DNA of 64,000 nucleotides from Eisenibacter elegans DSM 3317. GTDB taxonomy: Bacteria > Bacteroidota > Bacteroidia > Cytophagales > Microscillaceae. The notes below the pieces were generated by a model. The model did not search any database. It was not told the DNA's origin and was given only the letters and a program-made list of their open reading frames with translations. The position numbers and the translations under genes are program-made. Shown piece by piece: positions 27,642 to 35,502 of this stretch. Location of the stretch: assembly GCF_000430505.1 (NCBI RefSeq), contig NZ_KE387153.1, forward strand, positions 62,001 through 126,000, given 5' to 3'. Each line of letters starts with the position of its first letter. Positions within the stretch are counted from its first letter, which is position 1.

Positions 27642-28298
27642 TTAGTTTTGCTGCTTTTGGGTAATCAGCCAGATGTAGATGCCGTCAAGTATGGCCGTAA
27701 CTACACACATACTGAGTAAGAACAAATCGAAAAATTTTAAAAAACAAAACACGCTGATAAGCAAGGTGCCCAAGCCTTTGGCCCAGGCCGCAGGAATAGA
27801 GAAGCGCTCCGTGCCGAATAAACGCCACATCAAGGGAATATACAAGGCTGACATCATTACATTGAGGATATAGCCCGAGTTGGCACCCATTTGGGTAACA
27901 GGCGCATCATACACTTTGATATAACCATATAACATTACAAACCACGCAGCTAATGCGCCTAAGAATATGTAATGAAAATAGGGCTTCCAGCGCTCAATAG
28001 ACATTTGCGAAGCACCATACCTAAATGCTCCATATACAATCCAACAGTCCATAAAAAACCAAATACGATACCCCCATACATAGGCTAGCCCCATATTTGT
28101 CATAAAGACGAAACTCCACAAGAACTCCCACGCAAAATTGGCCGTAATGGCTATAAAAGGCACTTCGACAAATCGATGTTTTTGGATATTGCTAATGACA
28201 ATGGCATATACAACGACCCAGCCGATACAACCAATAGCAAAGAATATGTGCTCTGTAAGCGTGTAATCTAGAAGGTTAAACCAAATATTTAGCAACAT
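27642..28298 (-). CDS. Seven-helix protein resembling Pyr4/PaxB-type transmembrane terpene cyclases
   Basis: 218 residues with seven hydrophobic helices (about 14-35, 44-65, 76-95, 108-127, 140-160, 172-190, 193-213). Fungal Pyr4/PaxB-type membrane terpene cyclases are of similar length and topology and need an acidic residue in helix 2 and one in helix 7. Here those places hold Glu58 in NFAWEF and Asp205 in AILDGI, and Asp84 lies in helix 3. I therefore propose protonation-initiated cyclisation of an isoprenoid, by analogy. Sequence identity cannot be judged here, and a membrane protein of other function remains possible. The gene is 5 bp from both operon neighbours, an FAD oxidoreductase and a P450, which favours a terpenoid pathway. 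Confidence 0.65.
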   Translation of the reverse strand: MLLNIWFNLLDYTLTEHIFFAIGCIGWVVVYAIVISNIQKHRFVEVPFIAITANFAWEFLWSFVFMTNMGLAYVWGYRIWFFMDCWIVYGAFRYGASQMSIERWKPYFHYIFLGALAAWFVMLYGYIKVYDAPVTQMGANSGYILNVMMSALYIPLMWRLFGTERFSIPAAWAKGLGTLLISVFCFLKFFDLFLLSMCVVTAILDGIYIWLITQKQQN

Positions 28299-28303
28299 AA
28301 TAG

Positions 28304-30049
28304 TTATTTTGATTTTCTAGGCTTAAAAATACTTCTTAAAAAATCCCAAACAAAATTCGCCCAATTAAGCACATTATACGGAAAGGGCAGCTTTCCTCCA
28401 GCCCATGGACGGCCTTTTTGGTATTGTTTATAGTCGTACCAACGATACACACGCAAAACATCTGGCTCTTGAAGAGGCCATACCCCACAATATGTCCCTT
28501 TGTAATTGAGACGGCTCAAAATTGCATTTACAGCACGGCGGGCAGCTTCATTAGCCCCTTCCATAGTAGCGAGGTCTGTATGTGTGCGCACATAATCCGA
28601 GGCTAACATAAAGTTTTTTATAGCAGTATATGCCTCTGGGCGCAAGCCCCAAGTATTGATTTTATTGACTAGTAGTGGTTCTTCGTTGGTTGTACCCATA
28701 GCCACACTATTATTTTGATTAAAGCCTATGTCTCGGTCAAGATAATAGTCTTCAAGCATGTCATCACTCAATAGGGTTTTACCTTCTACATTAAGGCTGA
28801 GTTTCAGCTCATTCCACACCTCCTGCTTAACCTCTTCTTTACTGCTGCAATCTGCGGCTTTTTTACCATTCAACCCTGGAGTAAACCAATCAGAAATATC
28901 GACAGAAAGAATACCACGTACTCGTCCATTTCCTCGATTGCTAATGTCATAACTAGGCCAAAACTGCAACTGAGAGATAGAAGTCAGCGCCCAAGGAGAA
29001 TCTGTATAGATAGTATGTCCTCTATTGAGAGGCAGGTCTTTGTTCAAAAAAAACTGTATTCCAGTCATCCAAGCTACATCTTGCGCCAGTTGTGTCAATT
29101 GCCCTAGGCTAGGATCAGCTTGCAGCAGGTCTTCATTCAGAAGCGCAGCTATGCGCTCTACGGGCATAGCTGAAATAAAAAAATCGGCGGTTATCTCCTC
29201 TTTGACTCCCTCACTATCTTGGATGGTTGCTGAGCGAATCTGGCCATCTTGGTATTTCAACCCAACTACTTCACAGCCGTGATGGTACTGTACCCCTTTT
29301 TGTAGCAGGTAGTCTCTCCAAGGATAAAGCCAAGCTTCGTTGGTAGGTTGGTTGAGCACCCTGTCCGCATGAGCTTTAGGATTGGCCATTAAAAATAACA
29401 ACTGTAACAGGATATTACCGCCTGTTTTGGTGCTGACTTCCTCGGCCTTAGCGGCTACCAATGTGCGTGTAAGCCCACCCACAAAGTATTGTTGATATGC
29501 TTTACTGCGCGCAGCGGCTTCTGTAAACTCCCACCAAGAAATGCGTTCATACTCATCAGCTCTACGCTCAAAGCTGCTGCTCATCAGTTGCCACAGTTTG
29601 GAGGCAAAAAAGCTAGCATCTTCATGTGTAAGCCCTGTAACCTCTGGGGCTTCTACAAAAGCAAAGAGCATCAGCTCCAAGTCTTTCAAGGACTTGGGGA
29701 AATTGACCAAGGTTAGTAAGGGAGGTTTGCCAAAGCTGGCCATCATAGCTGTTTGGGAGAACACCAAATTATCTGCACAATGCCCCCCTCTGCCAGTAGG
29801 TGTACGTTGCATCGTGTCTGTAATGTGTTTGTAAAACCCTGGGAAGAAGCGAAATCCGTGCTCCCCTGGCAGGGGTAACGCATATGGACTGGAGCCCTCT
29901 CCAAAATAATCGACACTGCGAGCTTTACCGCCTACATATTGGGCTTGTTTTTCATAAACAAGCACTTCAAAGCCGCGTTCTATCAGTTCGTGCGCGGCAC
30001 TCATCCCTGCAACTCCACCTCCCAAAATAACGATGCGTGTATTGCTCAT
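28304..30049 (-). CDS. FAD-dependent oxidoreductase of the phytoene desaturase / HpnE-like superfamily
   Basis: 581 residues. The N-terminal Rossmann fold has VILGGGVAGMSAAHEL (GxGxxG variant at 10-15) and the glutamate of VYEK; GGKARS follows. The segment HGFRFFPGFYKHI is typical of the COG3349 group that contains plant-type phytoene desaturases and hydroxysqualene dehydroxylase HpnE. C-terminal residues ASDYVRTHTDLATMEGANEA form the second FAD motif. Such enzymes desaturate or reduce polyprenyl chains at the membrane. It is the first gene of the operon, 5 bp upstream of the terpene cyclase-like gene. The substrate is unknown; carotenoid genes (crtB, crtI pairs) are not in the window. Confidence 0.85.
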   Translation of the reverse strand: MSNTRIVILGGGVAGMSAAHELIERGFEVLVYEKQAQYVGGKARSVDYFGEGSSPYALPLPGEHGFRFFPGFYKHITDTMQRTPTGRGGHCADNLVFSQTAMMASFGKPPLLTLVNFPKSLKDLELMLFAFVEAPEVTGLTHEDASFFASKLWQLMSSSFERRADEYERISWWEFTEAAARSKAYQQYFVGGLTRTLVAAKAEEVSTKTGGNILLQLLFLMANPKAHADRVLNQPTNEAWLYPWRDYLLQKGVQYHHGCEVVGLKYQDGQIRSATIQDSEGVKEEITADFFISAMPVERIAALLNEDLLQADPSLGQLTQLAQDVAWMTGIQFFLNKDLPLNRGHTIYTDSPWALTSISQLQFWPSYDISNRGNGRVRGILSVDISDWFTPGLNGKKAADCSSKEEVKQEVWNELKLSLNVEGKTLLSDDMLEDYYLDRDIGFNQNNSVAMGTTNEEPLLVNKINTWGLRPEAYTAIKNFMLASDYVRTHTDLATMEGANEAARRAVNAILSRLNYKGTYCGVWPLQEPDVLRVYRWYDYKQYQKGRPWAGGKLPFPYNVLNWANFVWDFLRSIFKPRKSK

Positions 30050-30088
30050 ATATGCGTGTATTGCTCATACAGATGTATGATTAGCATG

Positions 30089-30096
30089 CAAATATA
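30089..30096 (-). promoter_or_regulatory. -7 element of the terpenoid-like operon
   Basis: TATATTTG on the minus strand, 40 bp upstream of the FAD oxidoreductase ATG. No TTTG at -33 is evident, so the promoter may need an activator or an alternative sigma factor. Confidence 0.5.
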
Positions 30097-30161
30097 CACA
30101 AACATCAAGCGAAGTGCCGTTTTTGTGAAATTTTATTTTTCAAAAAAACAGCTTGGCAGTC

Positions 30162-30800
30162 CTATCCTTGTTTGCGCCCTAGAAAGTACGATTCTTTCAG
30201 TATCTTGTCATCATAAGTTACTATTTCGTAACCTTGTTTTTGTTGGTATTCGAAGTAGCTGAGTAGGCCAAAATCGCCAGCACAACAAGAAGTATGGGCT
30301 GCCAAGATGGTAATCAGGGTCAAAACCCACGGCCCACTGACCCAAGGCAACAACAGGAGTAAAGCGATGCTGATACATACGAAAGGTGCAAGTGCAACAA
30401 CCCGAAATGCCCTTCCATTGATGACAAACTTATCGGCTAGCGCCATAAAAATGAAGTTTTTCCAATCCACATCAAAAGAGGTGTGTCGTGCGCCTTGGCT
30501 TTTATAGGCTAGGGCGTGGATGTATTCGTGTATGGGGATAATCGGGATAAAGCATAGGCCAATACCATAGCCGATATGGAGCAAAATAATACTCCAGTGA
30601 AGGGATACCGCGCTCCAACCAATCGCCACTCCCCAAAGAGCAATCGCACCAATATTGAGCGCCGTAAAACTACGTGCATACCAAGTAGGCTGGCGCATAT
30701 ACGTTTGGATAAAGGGGAGCATATCCATATGCGAGAGTTTGTCGATGAGCTCAAACCCCTCTTGAGCTAGTGTATCAGGTGTATAGGTGGTGTTGTTCAT
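30162..30800 (-). CDS. DUF3267 membrane zincin-like protein
   Basis: 212 residues from ATG 30800; a longer in-frame start (30881) would overlap the PAP2 gene by 73 bp and is less likely. Two N-terminal hydrophobic helices are followed by HEYIH (His91, Glu92, His95) in a membrane context and two further helices, the layout of DUF3267 putative intramembrane or membrane-bound zinc peptidases. No substrate is known. It begins 8 bp after the PAP2 phosphatase gene, so the two form an operon. The terpenoid-like operon starts 112 bp further on. Confidence 0.8.
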   Translation of the reverse strand: MNNTTYTPDTLAQEGFELIDKLSHMDMLPFIQTYMRQPTWYARSFTALNIGAIALWGVAIGWSAVSLHWSIILLHIGYGIGLCFIPIIPIHEYIHALAYKSQGARHTSFDVDWKNFIFMALADKFVINGRAFRVVALAPFVCISIALLLLLPWVSGPWVLTLITILAAHTSCCAGDFGLLSYFEYQQKQGYEIVTYDDKILKESYFLGRKQG

Positions 30801-30808
30801 TGCTTGTT

Positions 30809-31816
30809 TTAATTTGCGTGTGTGGTTTTTACGTAGCCATATAGCCCCCATTGTTGCGCCAACGCTACCCCCAGCCCACACAGGAGCCCGAAGCTTAACC
30901 CATGGAGGCTAAATTGCCATACTGGATGTTGAAGCCAGTCAAGGCCATCTAAGCGCTTGAATATTTGCGCCAAAGCTCCATACAATAGCAGCGCCAGCAG
31001 CACCCGCAACAGGCGTTGTACCCAAGTAGCATTGTCTTGCGGAAACCCTCGATGAGATAACCACAAAAACACCAAATTGGCTCCCATCAACTGCCCGCCA
31101 ATAACCACCTGACCCAAAAGCGCAATCGCTAGAGGAGATAGTAGCAGATACAAAACCCATATATCACTGATTTTGAGCGCATTGACTCTATCCCAAAGAC
31201 TCAATCTTTCCTGTGCCTTGGGATGAAGGCATAAGGTATAAGCCAAGGCCACAATGAGGCTTCCAATGGCCAAACCACCTAATACATCGGCCAGAAAATG
31301 TTGCCCAACAAACATCCGCGCCCAAGGCATCAGTACAATCACACCTAATGCCAGCCAAATCAGCCAACGCCATTGTCTAAAAGCCAAGGCCCAAGCGCCA
31401 AAGAAAGCAGTAGCGCCACTGACGTGCCCCGACGGAAAACCGTAGGAGGCCATCTTTTGTGCTTGGTAATACGCCAAAACCTCGGGAGGGAGCGGTGCCC
31501 AAAAACTAGGAGCACCCGAACGCAGAAACTGGGTGTTGGGATTGTTGTAGTTTGTTTCGAGTACTTTCAAGCTGTAGTCTACATCTATCGGGCGGGGCAA
31601 ACGCAGCCAATCTTTGAGCCATACCGTAATGGTGGCATTCCAAACAACTACGTGTAGGAGCACAAAGCCTCGTTTGAAATCTACCCCAAAAATCAACACA
31701 AAAAGTATCAGTAGATAAAAGGTCTTGTAGCCTAGAGCATTGATGCCATTGGCAAAAGCCACCACAAAAGGATGAGCCAAGGTTTGTAGGGCGTGGTGTA
31801 GTTCGGTTTGAAACAT
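30809..31816 (-). CDS. PAP2-family membrane phosphatase
   Basis: 335 residues. The three phosphatase motifs are intact: KDWLRLPRP (Lys68, Arg75), PSGH (128-131) and ARMFVGQHFLAD (Arg167, His173, Asp177). They sit between membrane helices with a further four or five helices at the C-terminus. PAP2 enzymes remove phosphate from lipid phosphates such as undecaprenyl diphosphate, phosphatidate or prenyl diphosphates. The position upstream of a terpenoid-like operon makes a prenyl diphosphate substrate an attractive but unproven idea. The gene has an exact consensus promoter (31843-31874). Confidence 0.92.
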   Translation of the reverse strand: MFQTELHHALQTLAHPFVVAFANGINALGYKTFYLLILFVLIFGVDFKRGFVLLHVVVWNATITVWLKDWLRLPRPIDVDYSLKVLETNYNNPNTQFLRSGAPSFWAPLPPEVLAYYQAQKMASYGFPSGHVSGATAFFGAWALAFRQWRWLIWLALGVIVLMPWARMFVGQHFLADVLGGLAIGSLIVALAYTLCLHPKAQERLSLWDRVNALKISDIWVLYLLLSPLAIALLGQVVIGGQLMGANLVFLWLSHRGFPQDNATWVQRLLRVLLALLLYGALAQIFKRLDGLDWLQHPVWQFSLHGLSFGLLCGLGVALAQQWGLYGYVKTTHAN

Positions 31817-31842
31817 AAAGAAACGGCATAGGTTAGCTAGGC

Positions 31843-31874
31843 CAAACTTACAAACTTCTGATTACCTTTGCAAA
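31843..31874 (-). promoter_or_regulatory. Promoter of the PAP2-DUF3267 operon
   Basis: On the minus strand TTTG (31874-31871), a 20-nt spacer and TAAGTTTG (31850-31843) match the Bacteroidota consensus exactly; the ATG is 27 bp downstream. Confidence 0.7.
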
Positions 31875-32123
31875 GCTCCTCTCTGTTGGCTGCCTGAGAC
31901 CTGAGCTCCAGACCACTTGCCAACGCCTACACACGCCTGTGTCTGTATGCCCACAGACACTTGATAAAAAAAGACATTTCTAACGAACCCTAGCAGTCCG
32001 ATACTTGTTCTAAGAGATAAGCTTTGGCGAAAAGTCAAAGCAGCACGGGAATGTGCGAGGGCTTTTGGAACCCTTTTTTATTTCCCCAAATTCTCTTTAC
32101 ACATCATTTTACCACATTCTCTT
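31875..32123. other. Remainder of the divergent gap before mnmA
   Basis: No gene or clear mnmA promoter was recognised. The stretch is unremarkable apart from the T-rich segment just before the mnmA start. Confidence 0.3.
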
Positions 32124-33239
32124 ATGAGCAAACACGGAAGAGTGTTGGTAGCCATGAGCGGCGGTATCGACAGCTCCCTAGCAGCCGTAATGTTGCACGA
32201 ACAAGGCTACGAAGTCATCGGGATGACGATGAAAACTTGGGATTATGCCTCCTCAGGGGGGACAAAGAAAGAAACAGGTTGCTGTAGCCTCGATTCAATC
32301 AACGATGCACGCAACGTATCGGTCTCGCTCGGTTTTCCACACTATATCTTGGATATTCGGAATGAGTTTGGCGACTATGTCATCGACCACTTCACCAACG
32401 AGTATCTCGACGGGCGCACGCCCAATCCCTGCGTATTGTGTAATACCCATATCAAGTGGGATGCGCTCTTGCGCCGAGCAGACAAGCTCGATTGCCAATG
32501 GATTGCCACAGGGCACTATGCCAATCTGCGCCAAGAAAACGGACGCTATGTTATCTCCAAAGGGTTGGACGAAAACAAAGATCAGTCTTATGCGCTCTGG
32601 GGTGTTTCGCAAGAAAGCCTCGCCCGTACTATACTGCCTCTGGGTAAGTTTCGCAAGACCGAAATCCGCCAAATGGCTGCCGACCATGGCTTTATGGAAT
32701 TGGTCAATAAGCCGGAATCTTACGAAATCTGTTTTGTGCCCGACAACGACTACCGGGGCTTTCTCAAGCGCCGCCTACCTAACTTAGAACGCGAAGTGGC
32801 CGGAGGCGATTTTGTACTCGAAGATGGCACTGTCGTAGGCAAACACGAAGGGTATCCCTTCTACACTGTTGGTCAGCGCAAGGGTTTGGGTATTGCCCTA
32901 GGCTACCCCGTATTCGTAACGGCCATTGACAAGGTGCACAACCGCGTGGTATTGGGGACACGCCAAGGGCTAGAACGCGATGGTTTGGTGGCTCGGCAGC
33001 TCAATTTGGTCAAATATGCAGACCTCAAAGGCCGACAGCTCGAAACCATCACCAAGGTACGCTACAACGATGACGGCACGCCAGCCATCATCAGCCAAAC
33101 CGATGAAGACGAGATGACCGTGCTCTTCCACGAACCCGTAGAGGCCATTGCTCCGGGACAAGCTGCAGTGTTTTATGAAGGCGATGACCTCGTTGGCGGC
33201 GGCTGGATTCATCAAAACTTCAAACAAGAGGCTTTGTAA
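32124..33239 (+). CDS. mnmA: tRNA-specific 2-thiouridylase MnmA
   Basis: 371 residues. It installs the 2-thio group on U34 of tRNA Lys, Glu and Gln, using ATP and persulfide sulfur. The PP-loop AMSGGIDSS lies at the N-terminus. The two catalytic cysteines are found in NPCVLCNTHIKW and YEICFVPDNDY, and ATGHYAN and QSYALWG are conserved. The C-terminal beta-barrel is complete. It is a single gene following a divergent spacer. Confidence 0.98.
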   Translation: MSKHGRVLVAMSGGIDSSLAAVMLHEQGYEVIGMTMKTWDYASSGGTKKETGCCSLDSINDARNVSVSLGFPHYILDIRNEFGDYVIDHFTNEYLDGRTPNPCVLCNTHIKWDALLRRADKLDCQWIATGHYANLRQENGRYVISKGLDENKDQSYALWGVSQESLARTILPLGKFRKTEIRQMAADHGFMELVNKPESYEICFVPDNDYRGFLKRRLPNLEREVAGGDFVLEDGTVVGKHEGYPFYTVGQRKGLGIALGYPVFVTAIDKVHNRVVLGTRQGLERDGLVARQLNLVKYADLKGRQLETITKVRYNDDGTPAIISQTDEDEMTVLFHEPVEAIAPGQAAVFYEGDDLVGGGWIHQNFKQEAL

Positions 33240-33312
33240 ACCCATTTGCTCACCCTACTACCCAAAATTTGTAGGGTGGGCTACTTTTATGTGCGTATTG
33301 TTACAAACATCC

Positions 33313-33341
33313 TTGGTAAAACCGCTTTCTTTGTACCTTTA
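33313..33341 (+). promoter_or_regulatory. Near-consensus promoter of the DUF983 gene
   Basis: TTG (33313-33315), an 18-nt spacer and TACCTTTA (33334-33341), one base from TAnnTTTG; the ATG is 31 bp downstream. Confidence 0.4.
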
Positions 33342-33372
33342 CACGCCGATTTACCTCATTCCCCAAAATACT

Positions 33373-33795
33373 ATGAACAACCCTCCTCGTGTAGGCTTGT
33401 TGCCGGCCTTATGGCAACAAAAATGCCCGCGCTGTCGCCAAGGCAATATGTTTACCCATACCGGTTGGAGTTTTACGCATTTTGCGAAGATGCACACCCA
33501 CTGTAGCGAATGCGGATTGCGTTATGAGCGAGAACCTCGCTTTTTTGATGGAGCTATGTATATAAGTTATGCTTTTTCGGTAGCCACTTTTGTTAGCTTT
33601 AGCTTGGCTACATATATCATCGGGATGGTCATATTTGGCACCAACCCACCCGTTTGGGTGTATATGTTGGTTGTAACGATGGCGACCTTGTTTTGGTCTC
33701 GTTTTTCGCTGCGCTACTCCCGCACGCTGATGCTTTATATCTTCGGAGATGTACAGTATGACCCAGACCGTCTTTCTGATAAACATAAAGCTTAG
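33373..33795 (+). CDS. DUF983 family membrane protein
   Basis: 140 residues from ATG 33373; longer in-frame starts overlap mnmA and are rejected. The N-terminus carries two CxxC pairs, CPRC and CSEC, forming a zinc-ribbon-like knuckle. Two hydrophobic helices follow (about 70-92 and 95-112). This is the DUF983 layout. The function is unknown; in alphaproteobacteria relatives lie near cytochrome oxidase genes, but here the neighbours give no hint. A bidirectional terminator separates it from the convergent DUF2314 gene. Confidence 0.85.
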   Translation: MNNPPRVGLLPALWQQKCPRCRQGNMFTHTGWSFTHFAKMHTHCSECGLRYEREPRFFDGAMYISYAFSVATFVSFSLATYIIGMVIFGTNPPVWVYMLVVTMATLFWSRFSLRYSRTLMLYIFGDVQYDPDRLSDKHKA

Positions 33796-33819
33796 TTCAA
33801 TAACACAAGTATATAACAA

Positions 33820-33864
33820 AAAGGCATCCCATTGTCCTAGTTTCGGAACAATGAGATGCTTTTT
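33820..33864. terminator. Bidirectional terminator
   Basis: GCATC-C-CATTGT (33824-33835) pairs with ACAATG-A-GATGC (33848-33859), flanked by AAAAA before and TTTTT after, between two convergent genes. Confidence 0.8.
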
Positions 33865-33889
33865 AGTATTTGGTGTGGGCTATGCCTGT

Positions 33890-34639
33890 TTACAACAAAG
33901 GCAACAAATGATTCCACCCCAGCAGGGCGGCAAAATCACGGGCGGTATGGCCGCTGTTAGTCTGAGCATGTTTGTCTGCTCCCATTGCCAACAATACCTC
34001 TATAGAGGTTCTGTTGCCGGCGATGGTCTCCCGATGCAACAAAGTGTAACCCAAGTCATCGCGGGCGGTCAGCTCGGTAGGATAGTTTTGGATAAACTCC
34101 ACCAAGGACTCACGCATATTGATGCTCATAGGATGCTCTACTAGATTTTCGGGATTGATATCTTGCCCAGACACCACCAAGACATTGTCATAATCCCCAA
34201 ATTCAAACCCCCAAGCCTCGTCGTGGGTTATTCGCTCTGCTTCATCCATTTCCGAGCGCATTGCGTGAATGCTGAAACCGCCATATGTTTGGTTGCCAAT
34301 CGCAAACAACCAATCGCTGATTTGTGTCAGCGGTATCGCCACTCGGTCACCTAATCGGACATTGTCGATAGATTGTGGCTCGTTAATCAGCGTTCCGCTG
34401 ATATTGAATCCATCAAAATCTATCTCATTAATCCACATATGCTCTACAGTAGGTGTGGGGTCGTCAAGGATTTGTTGAAAGGCTACTTTCACACAGGCTA
34501 TCGTCAGCCCTGGTACAATTCGGCGATACTCCCACGACAGCTCTCTCCAAAAATATTTGAACGTATCTTGGGCTTGTTGGAAGGCTGCCAACATTTTTGG
34601 ATGCTCGCCATCGGCAAAAAAAATCTTAGTTTCAGACAT
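33890..34639 (-). CDS. DUF2314 domain protein with ankyrin repeats
   Basis: 249 residues. Residues about 20-105 match DUF2314: FKYFWRELSWEYRRIVPGL, ACVKVAF, then the WINEIDF and GTLINEP strands. Residues about 190-249 form two ankyrin-like repeats (DDLGYTLLHRETIAGNRTSIEVLL, shown here only in part by GYTLLHRETIAG and GADKHAQTNSGHTARDFA). DUF2314 proteins are uncharacterised and are often fused to or accompanied by ankyrin or immunity-type domains. No toxin gene is adjacent. No signal peptide is present, so it is probably cytoplasmic. Confidence 0.8.
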   Translation of the reverse strand: MSETKIFFADGEHPKMLAAFQQAQDTFKYFWRELSWEYRRIVPGLTIACVKVAFQQILDDPTPTVEHMWINEIDFDGFNISGTLINEPQSIDNVRLGDRVAIPLTQISDWLFAIGNQTYGGFSIHAMRSEMDEAERITHDEAWGFEFGDYDNVLVVSGQDINPENLVEHPMSINMRESLVEFIQNYPTELTARDDLGYTLLHRETIAGNRTSIEVLLAMGADKHAQTNSGHTARDFAALLGWNHLLPLL

Positions 34640-34866
34640 TATAGTATGATTTAAGGAAAATAGTTTTGACCCGTAAAGCTATTGCCAAGACCCATCGAAG
34701 GCAAGGGCTCACCCCAAAATGGGGCTTTTTATACGTTTTGGCATTTGTTTCACACCTCTAAGCCTGTCTTTTAGGTTGCCAATGGTTGCTTGCCACGGGT
34801 TTTATTATCCCTAATCAAAAACTCTATGTCTCTTTGATAATCAATCCCAAGGCTTGGAACATAACA

Positions 34867-35478
34867 TCACGCACTACAATCTGTCGTAACGGTATCAATC
34901 ATCCATAAATACCATTTTTGCTGATGTTTGATTAGGTAAAACACCAAGCTATGCCCTTTTTTAGAGGCCCATACCAAGCGTCGTGCGCTTTTTTCGGTAG
35001 CGGCGAGCGCCTCTATGGTTTTGGGCTTAATAGGGTCCTCGCGATAAGTTACCAAATTACGGGTAGTGGTAGAAAGCAGTCTGTCGACAGCAGTAGTGTC
35101 ACAATAAAACCCTTGTTTGCTCCACAACAGGCTATCACAGTCGAAGGCAGGAAGGCTTTCGTAGCGTAGGGTAAAATCATCGGTTAGCTCATAAGACAAC
35201 ACCGCACGCAGGTATACATTCTCCCAGTCGAGGCTGACCATCTTGGTATATTCATCAAATACCCCCGCCCTGAAAAGCAAATACACTCCCTGATCCGCAG
35301 CAACCAAAGATTGAATGGCCACCGTATCTTTGTTGCGGAAAGCTTCCAATACTTGAAAAGCAACTTGTTCAAAATCATCTTGTGTTGACTGTCGGCCTGA
35401 TGGTTGGCAGGCGCTCTGAAGCCCCAAGGCCCAACAACACCACAAGACAGCGACCATATGAAGGGGGATGCGAATCAT
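34867..35478 (-). CDS. Hypothetical secreted protein, possible lipoprotein
   Basis: 203 residues. A hydrophobic leader (MVAVLWCCWALGL) ends in LQSAC, a poor but possible lipobox. The mature part starts with QPSGRQSTQ and continues as a mixed alpha/beta domain resembling small NTF2-like or DUF-type secreted proteins; no family is recognised. It is 24 bp downstream of the next minus-strand gene and may be co-transcribed with the helicase and the 333-residue protein. Confidence 0.6.
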   Translation of the reverse strand: MIRIPLHMVAVLWCCWALGLQSACQPSGRQSTQDDFEQVAFQVLEAFRNKDTVAIQSLVAADQGVYLLFRAGVFDEYTKMVSLDWENVYLRAVLSYELTDDFTLRYESLPAFDCDSLLWSKQGFYCDTTAVDRLLSTTTRNLVTYREDPIKPKTIEALAATEKSARRLVWASKKGHSLVFYLIKHQQKWYLWMIDTVTTDCSA

Positions 35479-35502
35479 AAAATATGATGGAATAAGGTGT
35501 AC

